Source: Vicinamibacterales bacterium (GTDB lineage: Bacteria; Acidobacteriota; Vicinamibacteria; Vicinamibacterales; UBA2999). Taken from it: DNA of 64,000 nucleotides. Under the pieces are notes generated by a model. It was not told the DNA's origin, ran no database searches, and saw only the letters and a program-made list of their open reading frames with translations. How positions within the stretch are numbered: position 1 is the first letter of the stretch; each line of letters opens with the position of its first letter. A program made the translations under genes and the position numbers. Below, piece after piece: positions 26,105-35,197 of this stretch. Location: NCBI GenBank assembly GCA_041394705.1, contig JAWKHS010000003.1, forward strand, positions 248,001 through 312,000, given 5' to 3'.

Positions 26105-27118
26105 TTAGACCGGCTGCACGTCGGCCGTCGAAGGCCGCGTCGTCCCGAGTGTGGCCAGCGCGGCGGCGGCGGCCGCGATCGCCAGGACGACCAGCGCCGC
26201 TTCCTCACCGTGCAGGGCCTGCCAGCCGCCGGCCGCGACGGCGTGCTCGACGCCCACGCCGAGGAGCGCGATGCCGAGGTACAGCGGGAGGTGGGCGCGC
26301 GTCCAGGTCTCGAGCGCGCGGCAGTCGGCCGCGGTCCGCACGGGGCGATGGCTCGCCGCCGCGGCGGTCTCGAAGTAGCCCCACCACACGGCGCAGACGA
26401 GCCCCACGCCCGACAGCGCGGTGCCCGCCGCAGCCGCCGACCACAGCGGCTGCTGCTGCACGCCCCGCATCACGGCGACGATGGCCTCGCCGAGCAGGAT
26501 GAGCGTGAAGAGGCCGAAGCGCTCCGGCAGGTGGCCCTCGTGCGGCGGGAGCGCCAGCGTGTGACGCCGCGCAGCCTGTGCCGTGCCCAGATCGATGGCG
26601 ATGGCCAGGGCCCAGCAGCCGTAGCGCCACGGCACCGGCGTGATCGCCGACGCGAGCCAGACCGCGGCCGCGCTGCCGAACCCGCCGGCGTGCAGCCGCG
26701 CGAGCGGCCGGGCCGCCGGGCGCCGGCCTGCCCGGAGGTAGCGCGCGACCAGGATGACGCGCATCACGGCGTAGGCCGCCGCGAAGCCCGCCGACGACAC
26801 GCTGTCGAGCCCGTCCTCGGCGTTGGCCGCCATGAAAATCACGGCCAGCATCTGGAGCAGCGTCGCACCGCGCTCGACGAGGTCGTCGGTGTCGAAGCGC
26901 GTCGCATACACGGCGTAGCCGTGCCACGCCCACCACACCACGAGCAGGAGGAACGCATAGCGGCCGACCTCCTGGAACGAGTAGTGGACGGCCAGCGGCG
27001 TGCCCACCTGTGACACGGCGGCCACGAACACCAGGTCGAAGAAGAGCTCCACCCAGGTGACTTTGCGTTCGAGGGGCGCAGGCAGCGGGTACGCGTCCAC
27101 GGGGCACCGCATTGACAT
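26105..27118 (-). CDS. LtrA-family (low temperature requirement A-like) membrane protein
   Basis: This 337-residue protein has about ten hydrophobic segments. It contains the LtrA-family start KVTWVELFFDLVFVAAVSQV and ERFGLFTLILLGEAIVAVM in the middle. The biochemical role of the family is not established; the name comes from a Listeria phenotype. The first of two close ATGs (27118, 27112) is used; neither has a good Shine-Dalgarno sequence. It lies on the same strand as the amidases and the reductase but is separated by 83 and 102 bases, so it may be its own unit. Confidence 0.85.
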   Translation of the reverse strand: MSMRCPVDAYPLPAPLERKVTWVELFFDLVFVAAVSQVGTPLAVHYSFQEVGRYAFLLLVVWWAWHGYAVYATRFDTDDLVERGATLLQMLAVIFMAANAEDGLDSVSSAGFAAAYAVMRVILVARYLRAGRRPAARPLARLHAGGFGSAAAVWLASAITPVPWRYGCWALAIAIDLGTAQAARRHTLALPPHEGHLPERFGLFTLILLGEAIVAVMRGVQQQPLWSAAAAGTALSGVGLVCAVWWGYFETAAAASHRPVRTAADCRALETWTRAHLPLYLGIALLGVGVEHAVAAGGWQALHGEEAALVVLAIAAAAAALATLGTTRPSTADVQPV

Positions 27119-27220
27119 CCCGTTGGATGACGGCCGCGGGGTCGGGTGTCGCGCGCGGACGCCAGGAGCGGCCGGCTCAGCCCGGCGCGGGCGGCCGTAA
27201 CGCCTCGAGCGTCCGGCCGC

Positions 27221-28228
27221 CTAGGCGCCGGAGACGCGGACCAGCGTCCGGCCGCGAATCGCGCGTGTCGTGTAGCCGTCGAACGCGCCGGGCAGGTCCG
27301 CGAGATCCACCGTGCGGCTGACCACCGCGTCGACGAGGTCGCGGTTCACGTCGCGGGCCAGACGAGCCCAGACCCGCGTCCGCAGCGGCACCGGGCAGTA
27401 CGTGGAGTTGACGCCGAGCAGGTTGACGCCGCGCAGGATGAACGGCATCACGGTCGTCGTCAGCGCATGTCCGCCGGCCAGCCCCACGCTGGCGACGCTG
27501 CCGAGCGGCTGGGCGGTGGCGCCCAGCCAGTGCAACATCGTCCCGCCGACGGCGTCGATGGCCCCGGCCCAGCGCGCGCCCTCCAGCGGCCGGGTCTTCT
27601 CCGGCACGTCGCTCGCGGCCATGACCTCGGCCGCGCCCAGCCCGCGCAGGTACGCCTCGGCGTCGGCCTTGCCCGTGATGGCCGTGACGCGGTAGCCCGC
27701 GCGCGCCAGGAGCGCCACGGCCAGACTGCCGACGCCGCCCGTGGCGCCGGTGACGGCAATCGGACCGCCGTCGGGCCGCGTGCCGTTGTCTTCGAGGCGG
27801 TCGATCGCCTGGGCGGCCGTGAAGCCGGCAGTGCCGATGGCCATCGCGTCGCGAAGCGTGAGCGGCGCGGGCACGGGCACCACCCAGTCGCCCTTCACGA
27901 CCGCGCGTTCGGCGTAGCCGCCGTCGTGTTCCTCGCCGAGGCCGCAGCCGATGACGGCCACGAGGTCGCCAGGAGCGACGCGATCGTCCGACGAGGCGTC
28001 CACGACCCCCGCCAGGTCGATGCCGGCCGTGAGGGGCAGGCGCCGCATGATCCGGCCCGCGCCGGTGACGGCGAGGGCGTCCTTGTAGTTGATGTCGGAC
28101 CACGCGACCCGCACCGACACCTCGCCGGGCCGCAGCCGATCGGCCGGCATCACGGGCAGCCGCTCGAGGCGCGCGGCGATCGTGCCCTGCTCGTCGTGGC
28201 AGCGGTAGGCGAGGTAGGTGTCGTCCAT
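27221..28228 (-). CDS. YhdH/AcuI-type zinc-free quinone or acryloyl-CoA reductase
   Basis: This 335-residue enzyme belongs to the medium-chain dehydrogenase/reductase family. The GroES-like N-terminal half contains VAWSDINYKDALAVTG and LTAGIDLAGVV. The Rossmann half has VTGATGGVGSLAVALLARAG for NADPH binding. YhdH/AcuI proteins are about 330 residues, lack the zinc ligands and reduce acryloyl-CoA or quinone-like enones with NADPH. It starts 11 bases after the treY stop, so it is probably the last gene of the trehalose/maltose operon, although its chemistry has no obvious link to it. Confidence 0.88.
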   Translation of the reverse strand: MDDTYLAYRCHDEQGTIAARLERLPVMPADRLRPGEVSVRVAWSDINYKDALAVTGAGRIMRRLPLTAGIDLAGVVDASSDDRVAPGDLVAVIGCGLGEEHDGGYAERAVVKGDWVVPVPAPLTLRDAMAIGTAGFTAAQAIDRLEDNGTRPDGGPIAVTGATGGVGSLAVALLARAGYRVTAITGKADAEAYLRGLGAAEVMAASDVPEKTRPLEGARWAGAIDAVGGTMLHWLGATAQPLGSVASVGLAGGHALTTTVMPFILRGVNLLGVNSTYCPVPLRTRVWARLARDVNRDLVDAVVSRTVDLADLPGAFDGYTTRAIRGRTLVRVSGA

Positions 28229-28239
28229 CGTCGGCGGCC

Positions 28240-31215
28240 CTATTCGAGCACACCTCGCGCGGGCTCCACGGCGTCTCGTGCCTCCTCCAGCCAGAGGAGC
28301 GCGACCGGGCACACCGCGAGGATCCGGCTCACTGGAAGCCGCGGCGGTCCGTCGTCGGGTCCGTTCACGGCGTCCAGCCGCGCGCCCGTGACGAGGTCCC
28401 GGAGCCGGCGGCCCCTGCACGTGGCCGGCAGCGCCACCGCCGTCTCGCCCCACGCGTCGCCCAGCGGCAGCCCGTGCTCCCGGTCCGCGACGCGGCTCGT
28501 CAGCCGGGGCACGACCGCGACGAGCGTCTGGCCCTCGAGGTGCCGCGCGAAGGCGACGACGTGCTCGGCATAGCCGCCCACCGCGGCCAGCGGCTCGTAG
28601 GCGCCGTCGAGGAACAGCGCCGGACGTTCGCGGCGGAGGCGCGCGCCCAGGGCCGTCAGGAACAGTTTGATCCGGCCGTCGGGCCAGGCCGCGACCCAGT
28701 CGGCCACCGCGGCGGGACGCCCCGGGACGTGGCCGCCGGCCCTCGCCGGCGTGGCGTCGGACAGCCAGGGGTTGAGCTCGTCGAGGAGCGCCTGCCGGCG
28801 GGGCCAGTCCACGGGCCGCCGGTTGTCGGGATCGACGAGGCTGAGATCCCAGAGCTCGGTGCCCTGGTAGAAGTCGGCCACGCCCGGCGAGACGATCTTC
28901 AGGACCAGCTGCGCCAGCGCGTTGACCATGCCCGGGAGTGACGCGCGGCGCACGAACGGCACGAACGAGGCCAGGAACGCGGGAGCCGTGCGGCCGGTGA
29001 GCGTCCGCTCGACGAAGGACGCCACGGCGGTCTCGTACTCCGCGTTGGGCGTGATCCACGACGTGTGCAGCTTGGCCTCCTTGATGGCCTTGTGCATGTA
29101 GGCGGCCAGGCGCGCGACGAGATCGGCCGGGGCCTGCCGCGGCACTTCCTCGACGGCCAGTTCCGGAGGCCAGGCGCCGACGAGCGTCTGGTAGAAGAGG
29201 TACTCGTCGTTCGGGTCGGGCGCCTGCGTGCCGCCCAGCCGCGTCCGGTTGGGGCCGTTCATCCGCCGCCAGCGCAGCACCGCCGCCTGCCACGCATCGG
29301 GCATCTCGGAAAGCGCCGTGATGCGCGCGCGGGCATCCTCGCTGCGCTTGGTGTCGTGCGTGGTGGAGGCCAGCATCTCGCCGGGCCAGTCGCGACGGCG
29401 CGCCAGGTTCGCGGCGTGGAACTCGTGCACCGTCCGGCCGAACCGGCTCGGCTCGCCGCCCACCTCGTTGAGCGATGCCAGGACCACGTAGCGGTAGCAC
29501 GCCGTGTCCTCGACGCCCTTGGCCTGCACCGGCGCCGTGTACTGCTGGACACGCATCGCCACGGCCATCGCGCCCGGCGGCGCCGGCCGGTCCGGCGTGG
29601 CGGACGGCAGCAGGACGGCGCGCAGGAAGTCGAAGATGGACGACTCCACCGCGGGGTTGCGCCGGCGGGCCTCGGCGACCGCGAGATCGACGGCCTCTCC
29701 ATCGGCGGCCGTCGCCCCGGCCGGCGTCACGTAGGTGCGATAGACGGGGAAGCACGCCACCACCTCACGCAAGGCGCGCCGGATGCTGCCGAGCGTGAAG
29801 TCGCGGGCGCGCCGGTCGTGCTCCGACAGGCGGTTCACGGCCTGGGTGAGCACCTGGAACTCGCTGCTGAGGGCGGTGGAGACGATGAGGCGCTTGCTGT
29901 CGTACGCCACGTCGGCGAAGGTCTCCTGGCGCCCGACGAAGCGCGCCCGGATCCGCTGCAGCCGCTTGGCCTGGCGCCCGTCCACGAGCACGCCGTTGAC
30001 GTCGTTCAGGAACGTGTAGCCGGTCGTCCCGGCCACGGGCCAGTCCGATCGGAGCCCCTCGCCGGCCGACAGGATCTTCTCGACGACCACGTACGCGCGC
30101 CCGGCCTCCTGGCTGCGGCTGGCCAGCGCGTCGCGCAGGCGCAGGAGGTAGCCCTGGGGATCGAACAGGCCGTCCACGTGGTCCAGGCGGACGCCCGCGG
30201 CCTTGCCCGACGCGATGAGATCCAGGAGCAGCCGGTGGATCTCGTCGAACACCTCGGGGTCTTCCACCCGCAGCCCGGCCAGCTCGTTGATGTCGAAGAA
30301 GCGCCGGTAGTTGATCTCGTCCGACGCCGTGCGCCACGACGCCAGCCGGTAGGCCTGCAGCTCGAGGAGCTCGTGGAGACGGTCGAAGCTCGCCGGATCG
30401 CCCGGCGTGCCGTTGAAGGCGGCGACGGCGCGCTCGATGTGCGCCCGCACCGCGTCCGACCGGGCGGCCAGCGCCGCCAGGCGCTCCCGCGCCACCGCTT
30501 TCTCGCGGTGCCGCTCGGCGATCTGGGCCGGGTCGCGCTCGGTGTAGGGCGGCAGGTTGCGCAGCGCCGTGAGGACGCTCAGGAACTCCCGCATGTCGGC
30601 GTGATCGGGGCCGAGCGTCTGCTCCAGCGCCTCGATGTCGAAGGCCAGGACGAGCGGCGCGCGCCGAGGGTTGATCGGCACCAGGAGGTCGCCGTACGCG
30701 AGCTCCAGCGCGCCGTCGTCGAAGGTCAGCCGCAGGGCCCCCCGCTCGAGCGCCTCGCCGTACTGCTCGCCCAGGATCGGCAGGAGGAGACGGTCCGTGA
30801 GCTCGGTCTTGACCGGATCCCAGTCCACGTCGAAGTACCGCGCGAACGGCGAGCTCGGGCCGTTCTCGAGCACGTCGCGCCACCAGAGATTGGTGCGCGG
30901 ATCGTTGCTCATGTGGTTGGGCACGAAGTCGAGCAGCAGTCGCATGCCCGAGGCCGCCAGGGCCTCGGCGAACGCCTCGAAGGCCGCCTCGCCGCCCAGC
31001 TCGGGATTGATCTCGGTGTGGCGGCTCACGTCGTACCCGTGCGTGCTGCCGGGCTTGGCCGTGAAGACGGGCGAGCAGTAGCACGTGGTCACGCCGAGGG
31101 CCGCCAGGTACGGCACGACCGCGCGGGCATCGTCCAGCGTGAAGCCGCCGTGCAGCTGCAGGCGATAGGTGGTGCCCGGCGTCTCCGCCGGGCGGTCACG
31201 GGTGGGCGAGGTCAC
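28240..31215 (-). CDS. treY: maltooligosyltrehalose synthase
   Basis: TreY converts the reducing end of maltooligosaccharides to a trehalose unit by intramolecular transglycosylation. This 991-residue protein carries the GH13_26 hallmarks: TYRLQLHGGFTLDDA at the start, LLLDFVPNHMSNDP (region I), GVRLDHVDGLFDP with the nucleophile Asp (region II), YVVVEKILSAGEGL with the acid/base Glu (region III) and STHDTKRSEDARAR (region IV). The usual partner TreZ is not in the window. It starts at a GTG that overlaps the ATPase stop (GTGA), so it is coupled to the transporter genes. The combination suggests conversion of stored or imported glucans to trehalose. Confidence 0.95.
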   Translation of the reverse strand: MTSPTRDRPAETPGTTYRLQLHGGFTLDDARAVVPYLAALGVTTCYCSPVFTAKPGSTHGYDVSRHTEINPELGGEAAFEAFAEALAASGMRLLLDFVPNHMSNDPRTNLWWRDVLENGPSSPFARYFDVDWDPVKTELTDRLLLPILGEQYGEALERGALRLTFDDGALELAYGDLLVPINPRRAPLVLAFDIEALEQTLGPDHADMREFLSVLTALRNLPPYTERDPAQIAERHREKAVARERLAALAARSDAVRAHIERAVAAFNGTPGDPASFDRLHELLELQAYRLASWRTASDEINYRRFFDINELAGLRVEDPEVFDEIHRLLLDLIASGKAAGVRLDHVDGLFDPQGYLLRLRDALASRSQEAGRAYVVVEKILSAGEGLRSDWPVAGTTGYTFLNDVNGVLVDGRQAKRLQRIRARFVGRQETFADVAYDSKRLIVSTALSSEFQVLTQAVNRLSEHDRRARDFTLGSIRRALREVVACFPVYRTYVTPAGATAADGEAVDLAVAEARRRNPAVESSIFDFLRAVLLPSATPDRPAPPGAMAVAMRVQQYTAPVQAKGVEDTACYRYVVLASLNEVGGEPSRFGRTVHEFHAANLARRRDWPGEMLASTTHDTKRSEDARARITALSEMPDAWQAAVLRWRRMNGPNRTRLGGTQAPDPNDEYLFYQTLVGAWPPELAVEEVPRQAPADLVARLAAYMHKAIKEAKLHTSWITPNAEYETAVASFVERTLTGRTAPAFLASFVPFVRRASLPGMVNALAQLVLKIVSPGVADFYQGTELWDLSLVDPDNRRPVDWPRRQALLDELNPWLSDATPARAGGHVPGRPAAVADWVAAWPDGRIKLFLTALGARLRRERPALFLDGAYEPLAAVGGYAEHVVAFARHLEGQTLVAVVPRLTSRVADREHGLPLGDAWGETAVALPATCRGRRLRDLVTGARLDAVNGPDDGPPRLPVSRILAVCPVALLWLEEARDAVEPARGVLE

Positions 31216-32234
31216 GGGACGTGTCGCTCATGGGTCTGGCCGTCGAAGAGGTGCAGGCGGCGCGGATCCCACGAGACGTCCGTGGCGGCGCCGGGCGCGG
31301 GCACCGCCCCTTGTACCACGGCCAGCATCGCCGGTCCGTCGGATCGGTCGAGGCGCAGATGCACGATCGCGTCGGCGCCGCGCGGCTCCACCAGCTCGAC
31401 GTGCGCGGTCACGGATCCGCCGGCGCCGAGCCGCACGTCCTGCGGCCTGAGGCCGGCCAGCGCGTCCGGCGCCGCGGCCACGCCCAGCCGGGCCGCCGGC
31501 ACGAGGTTCATGGCCGGCGCGCCGATGAACCGCGCGACGAAGGTGTTGACGGGCCGCGTGTAGAGCTCGAGCGGCGGAGCCACCTGTTCCAGGCGCCCGC
31601 GACGCAGCACGGCCACCCGGCCGCCGAGCGTCAGCGCCTCCTCCTGGTCGTGCGTCACGTGGACGACCGTGGCGCCCAGCCGGCCGTGCAGCCGCCTGAG
31701 CTCGGCTCTCGCCTCGGCCCGGAGCGCCGGGTCGAGGTTCGACAGCGGCTCGTCGAAGAGGAAGGCCCGGGGCTCCCGCACGATCGCGCGGCCGAGCGCG
31801 ACGCGCTGTCGTTCGCCACCCGAGAGCTGCGCGGGCCGCCGGTCGAGCAGCGGCTCGAGCCCGAGGGCCGCAGCCACCGCGGCCACGCGCTCGGCCGCCA
31901 CGTCCGGCGCGGTGCCGCGCACGCGCAGACCGTAGGCCAGGTTGTCGCGGACCAGCATGTGCGGGTAGAGCGCGTAGCTCTGGAAGACCATGGCGAGATC
32001 ACGCGCCTGCGGCGTCCAGTCCGTGACGTCGTCCTCGCCCAGGAGCACGCGTCCGCTGGTCGGCTGGTCGAGCCCGGCGATGAGCCGCAGCACGGTGCTC
32101 TTGCCGCAGCCCGACGGGCCTACGACCACGAGGTACTCGCCCGCATGCACCGCGAGGTCCAGGTCGTGCACGGCGACGTGGCCGTTGGCGTAGGTCCGGC
32201 CGAGGCCGGCGAGCGTGAGCGTCGTGGCGGCCAT
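31212..32234 (-). CDS. sugar ABC transporter ATP-binding protein, MalK/SugC type
   Basis: This 340-residue ATPase has Walker A GPSGCGKST, Q-loop MVFQSYALYPHM, signature LSGGERQRVALGRA, Walker B AFLFDEPLSNLD and switch His in VHVTHDQEEA. The C-terminal regulatory (TOBE/MalK-like) domain from about 235 includes FIGAPAMNLVPA and AGLRPQDVRLG. It energises uptake through the two permeases encoded just upstream; one base separates it from the second permease gene. It overlaps treY. By homology the complex would import a disaccharide such as trehalose or maltose. Confidence 0.93.
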   Translation of the reverse strand: MAATTLTLAGLGRTYANGHVAVHDLDLAVHAGEYLVVVGPSGCGKSTVLRLIAGLDQPTSGRVLLGEDDVTDWTPQARDLAMVFQSYALYPHMLVRDNLAYGLRVRGTAPDVAAERVAAVAAALGLEPLLDRRPAQLSGGERQRVALGRAIVREPRAFLFDEPLSNLDPALRAEARAELRRLHGRLGATVVHVTHDQEEALTLGGRVAVLRRGRLEQVAPPLELYTRPVNTFVARFIGAPAMNLVPAARLGVAAAPDALAGLRPQDVRLGAGGSVTAHVELVEPRGADAIVHLRLDRSDGPAMLAVVQGAVPAPGAATDVSWDPRRLHLFDGQTHERHVP

Positions 32235-32235
32235 G

Positions 32236-33054
32236 TCAGCCCTTGACCGCCCCGGCGGAGAGGCCCGCCACGATGCGCCGCTGGAAGGCGAGGACCAGGA
32301 CGGCGACCGGCACCGTCGCCACCACCGTGGCCGCCAGCACCTGTCCCCACGGCACCTGGTAGCGCGAGCGGAAGAGCATCACGGCCACGGGCACCGTGTG
32401 ACGCTCCGGGCCGAGCGTGAAGGACAGGGCGAACAGGAACTCGTTCCAGCAGTACAGGAACGTGAGGATGGCCGTCGTCGTCAGGCCCGGGATCGCCAGC
32501 GGCAGGACGACGTCGCGGAGCACCCGCCACCGCGACGCGCCGTCGATCATGGCGGCCTGCTCGATGTCCACGGGCAGGTGCCGCAGGAACCCCGTGAGCA
32601 GCCAGACGGCGATGGGCGTCGCGAACGTCAGATAGGGGAGGACGAGGCCCGGGTACGTGTTCAGGAGTCCCAGCTCCCGCAGCGCGAGGTACATCGGCGG
32701 GACGACCGAGATCTGCGGGAACATCGAGACGGCCAGCACGAGCGCCAGGAGCAGCGGCGTGCCGCGCGGCCGCAGCCGCGCGAAGCCGTAGGCGCAGAGC
32801 GCGGCCACGGGCACGGCCAGGGCGGTCGTGGCGCCGGCCACGATCAGCGAGTTCCGGATGGGGACGAGGAAGCCGCGCTCGTCGAAGAGGGCGCGGTAGT
32901 GCTCGAGCGAGATCGTGCCCGGCAGGAGCGTCCGGCGCGCGAAGAGCGCCGCCTCGGGCGTCACCGACGACACGGCCATCCAGTAGACGGGGAAGGCCAC
33001 GGCGGCCAGCGTCACCGCCGCACCGCCCACGACCGCCGCGCGGCTCGCGGTCAT
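32236..33054 (-). CDS. sugar ABC transporter permease, MalG/SugB type
   Basis: This 272-residue inner-membrane permease has six hydrophobic segments. It carries the MalG-type motif EQAAMIDGASRWRVLRDVVL that docks on the ATPase (EAA loop). It starts at an ATG that overlaps the stop of the first permease gene (ATGA). It forms the channel together with that protein. Family members import mono- or oligosaccharides; the neighbours maltokinase and TreY favour trehalose or maltose. Confidence 0.92.
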   Translation of the reverse strand: MTASRAAVVGGAAVTLAAVAFPVYWMAVSSVTPEAALFARRTLLPGTISLEHYRALFDERGFLVPIRNSLIVAGATTALAVPVAALCAYGFARLRPRGTPLLLALVLAVSMFPQISVVPPMYLALRELGLLNTYPGLVLPYLTFATPIAVWLLTGFLRHLPVDIEQAAMIDGASRWRVLRDVVLPLAIPGLTTTAILTFLYCWNEFLFALSFTLGPERHTVPVAVMLFRSRYQVPWGQVLAATVVATVPVAVLVLAFQRRIVAGLSAGAVKG

Positions 33055-33947
33055 GCGTGCGCGTCCTCCACGACGCGGCCGAGCGCGCGCACCCAGAGGA
33101 GGGCGCACGCGAAGGCGACGAGGAACGTGGCGAGCGACAGGGCCGAGCCGTAGCCGAAGCGCAGGCGATCGGTGAGGACCACGAAGGCGTAGAGCGACAG
33201 CGGCTCGGTGGCCGTGCCGGGACCACCGCCCGTCACGACGTAGGCCAGATCGAACAGCCGCAGCGCGTCGAGCATGCGGAAGGCCGCGGCCACGACCACC
33301 GACGGGCCGAGCAGCGGCAGCGTGATGGACCAGAAGTGCCGGAACGCGCCGGCGCCGTCGATGCGCGCCGCGTCGTCCACGGCCGGATCGATCGTCTGGA
33401 GGCCCGCCAGGAGCAGCATCGCCACGAACGGCGACGTCTTCCACACGTCGGCGCCCACGATCGGCACCCACGCCGCGATGGGCGACGCGAACCAGTCGAC
33501 CCCGTGACCGCCGGTCCCGCCGACGAGGCCGGGGAGGCCGGTGCTGGCGTCGAACATGAATCGCCAGACGAGCGCCGCCACCACCGTGGGGATCGCCCAG
33601 GGCAGGAGCGCGGTCACGCGGATGAGCCCGCGTCCGCGGGTCGCGCGGTGCATGACGAGCGCCAGCACCAGGCCGACGGCGAGCTCGATCGGCACCGAGA
33701 CGAGCGCGAAGACGACGGTGTGGAGGACGGCCTCCCGCGCGCGCGGATCCCCGGCGGCTTCCACGAAGTTGGCGGCGCCCACGAACGGCCGGCCGAGCCA
33801 GGGCAGGCGGAGGTCGTGCCCGTGCAGGGCGGTCCAGGCCGTGGCGGCGATGGGCACGAGCGCCACCGCCACGATGACGGCCAGCGCCGGCGCCACCAGG
33901 AGCCAGCCGTCGCGCACGTCGCGCTGCCGCGCGGTCGGGGCGCTCAC
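33051..33947 (-). CDS. sugar ABC transporter permease, MalF/SugA type
   Basis: This 298-residue inner-membrane permease begins with a hydrophobic segment (WLLVAPALAVIVAVALVPIA) and has five more. It contains DDAARIDGAGAFRHFWSITL, the EAA loop of MalF-type subunits. It starts at a GTG overlapping the binding-protein stop (GTGA) and ends overlapping the next permease start, so all three are coupled. The length is that of SugA/UgpA rather than the longer enteric MalF. Confidence 0.92.
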   Translation of the reverse strand: MSAPTARQRDVRDGWLLVAPALAVIVAVALVPIAATAWTALHGHDLRLPWLGRPFVGAANFVEAAGDPRAREAVLHTVVFALVSVPIELAVGLVLALVMHRATRGRGLIRVTALLPWAIPTVVAALVWRFMFDASTGLPGLVGGTGGHGVDWFASPIAAWVPIVGADVWKTSPFVAMLLLAGLQTIDPAVDDAARIDGAGAFRHFWSITLPLLGPSVVVAAAFRMLDALRLFDLAYVVTGGGPGTATEPLSLYAFVVLTDRLRFGYGSALSLATFLVAFACALLWVRALGRVVEDAHA

Positions 33948-35197
33948 GACGGCCCTCCCGGTCGATCCAGCCCGGTGCGCGCCAGGAGGGCCCGGAGCTC
34001 GCGGGCCGCCTCGGCGAGAGCGGCCGCGGGCGACTGCTGGCCCGAGAGCGCGCGGTGCACGTGGACCTGCAGGGTCTCGGACAACTCGCCGTAGACGGGG
34101 GTCGCCGGACGCGCGACGGCGGCATCGATCGCGGACCGCAGCGCCTCGGCCGGCAGCGGCAGCGCGCCGGCGAAGGCCGGCAGGTCGTAGACCGAGCGGC
34201 GGGCCGGCAGCTGCGAGGCGTCGCGCGCCCGCTCGAGCAGCTGCGCCGGCTCGGTCAGGAAGGCGATGAGCGCCCGGGCCTGCGCCCCGTGCTCGCTGAA
34301 GCGGCTCACGGCCAGCTGCGCGCCGCCGAGCGCCGCGGCCGCCTGTCCGCCGGATGCCGGCGGGAAGGTCGTGACGCCGACCTTCCCGGCCACGGCCGAT
34401 CCGGACGGGGCCTGCAGCAGCGACCAGGCGTAGGGCCAGTTGCGCATGAAGGCCGCCTCGCCGTTCTGGAACGCGAAGCGGACCGGCTCCTCCTGCCAGT
34501 TGAGGGCGGCCGTCGGGACGATGCCGTCGGGACCGACCGCCTCGCACATCGCCGCGAGGGCCCTGATGGCCGGCGGCTCGTCGACGATCACCCGTCCCTC
34601 GTCGTCCAGGATGCCGCCGCCGTAGGCGTTCAGATACTCGAGGAACACCGTCACGAGCCCTTCGTAGCGGGCGCCCGTCCACACGAGGCCGTAGCGGGTC
34701 GCCCTGCCGGCGCGCGCCTTGCGGGCGGCGGCGGCGAGGTCGGCCTGCGACCGGGGCGGCGCGTCGACCAGATCCGTCCGCCAGTAGAGCAGGCCCACGT
34801 CCACGAACCACGGCACCGCGTAGGTCCGCCCCCGCCAGCGTGCGGCCTCGCGGGCCGCGGGCAGGAGGTCCGCGTCGTCGGGGTCGTCGAGCGGCGCGAT
34901 CCAGCCGGCGGCCGCGAACTCGCTCGTCCACACGACGTCGATCTGCAGCACGTCGGGCGTGGTGGCCCGCGCGTTCAGCCACTGGACGTACATCTGGTGC
35001 CGCTGCCCGGCGGCGTCGGGGGTCACGCGCAGCTCCACGCGCAGACCCGGATGGCGGGCCTCGAAACGCGCGATCTGGCGGCGTGTGACGGCCGCCTCGG
35101 CGCCGACCGTGCTCGCGGCGATGACGAGCCCCGGCGGCTCGGTGCCGCCGCAGCCCAGGGCGGCCAGGGCGAGCAGGGCCGCGGCGATTCGAATCAC
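33944..35197 (-). CDS. sugar-binding lipoprotein of an ABC importer, LpqY type
   Basis: This is a 417-residue solute-binding protein. The lipoprotein signal ends LLALAALGCGG, giving lipidated Cys16 or so. The mature part follows family 1 (MalE-like): FEARHPGLRVELRVTPDAAG, TTPDVLQIDVVWTSEFAAAG, AVPWFVDVGLLYWRTDLV and FAFQNGEAAFMRNWPYAW. It captures a sugar in the periplasm and delivers it to the permease pair. The GTG start overlaps the maltokinase stop (GTGA). It resembles trehalose-binding LpqY in layout, but the ligand is inferred from the operon only. Confidence 0.9.
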   Translation of the reverse strand: MIRIAAALLALAALGCGGTEPPGLVIAASTVGAEAAVTRRQIARFEARHPGLRVELRVTPDAAGQRHQMYVQWLNARATTPDVLQIDVVWTSEFAAAGWIAPLDDPDDADLLPAAREAARWRGRTYAVPWFVDVGLLYWRTDLVDAPPRSQADLAAAARKARAGRATRYGLVWTGARYEGLVTVFLEYLNAYGGGILDDEGRVIVDEPPAIRALAAMCEAVGPDGIVPTAALNWQEEPVRFAFQNGEAAFMRNWPYAWSLLQAPSGSAVAGKVGVTTFPPASGGQAAAALGGAQLAVSRFSEHGAQARALIAFLTEPAQLLERARDASQLPARRSVYDLPAFAGALPLPAEALRSAIDAAVARPATPVYGELSETLQVHVHRALSGQQSPAAALAEAARELRALLARTGLDRPGGPS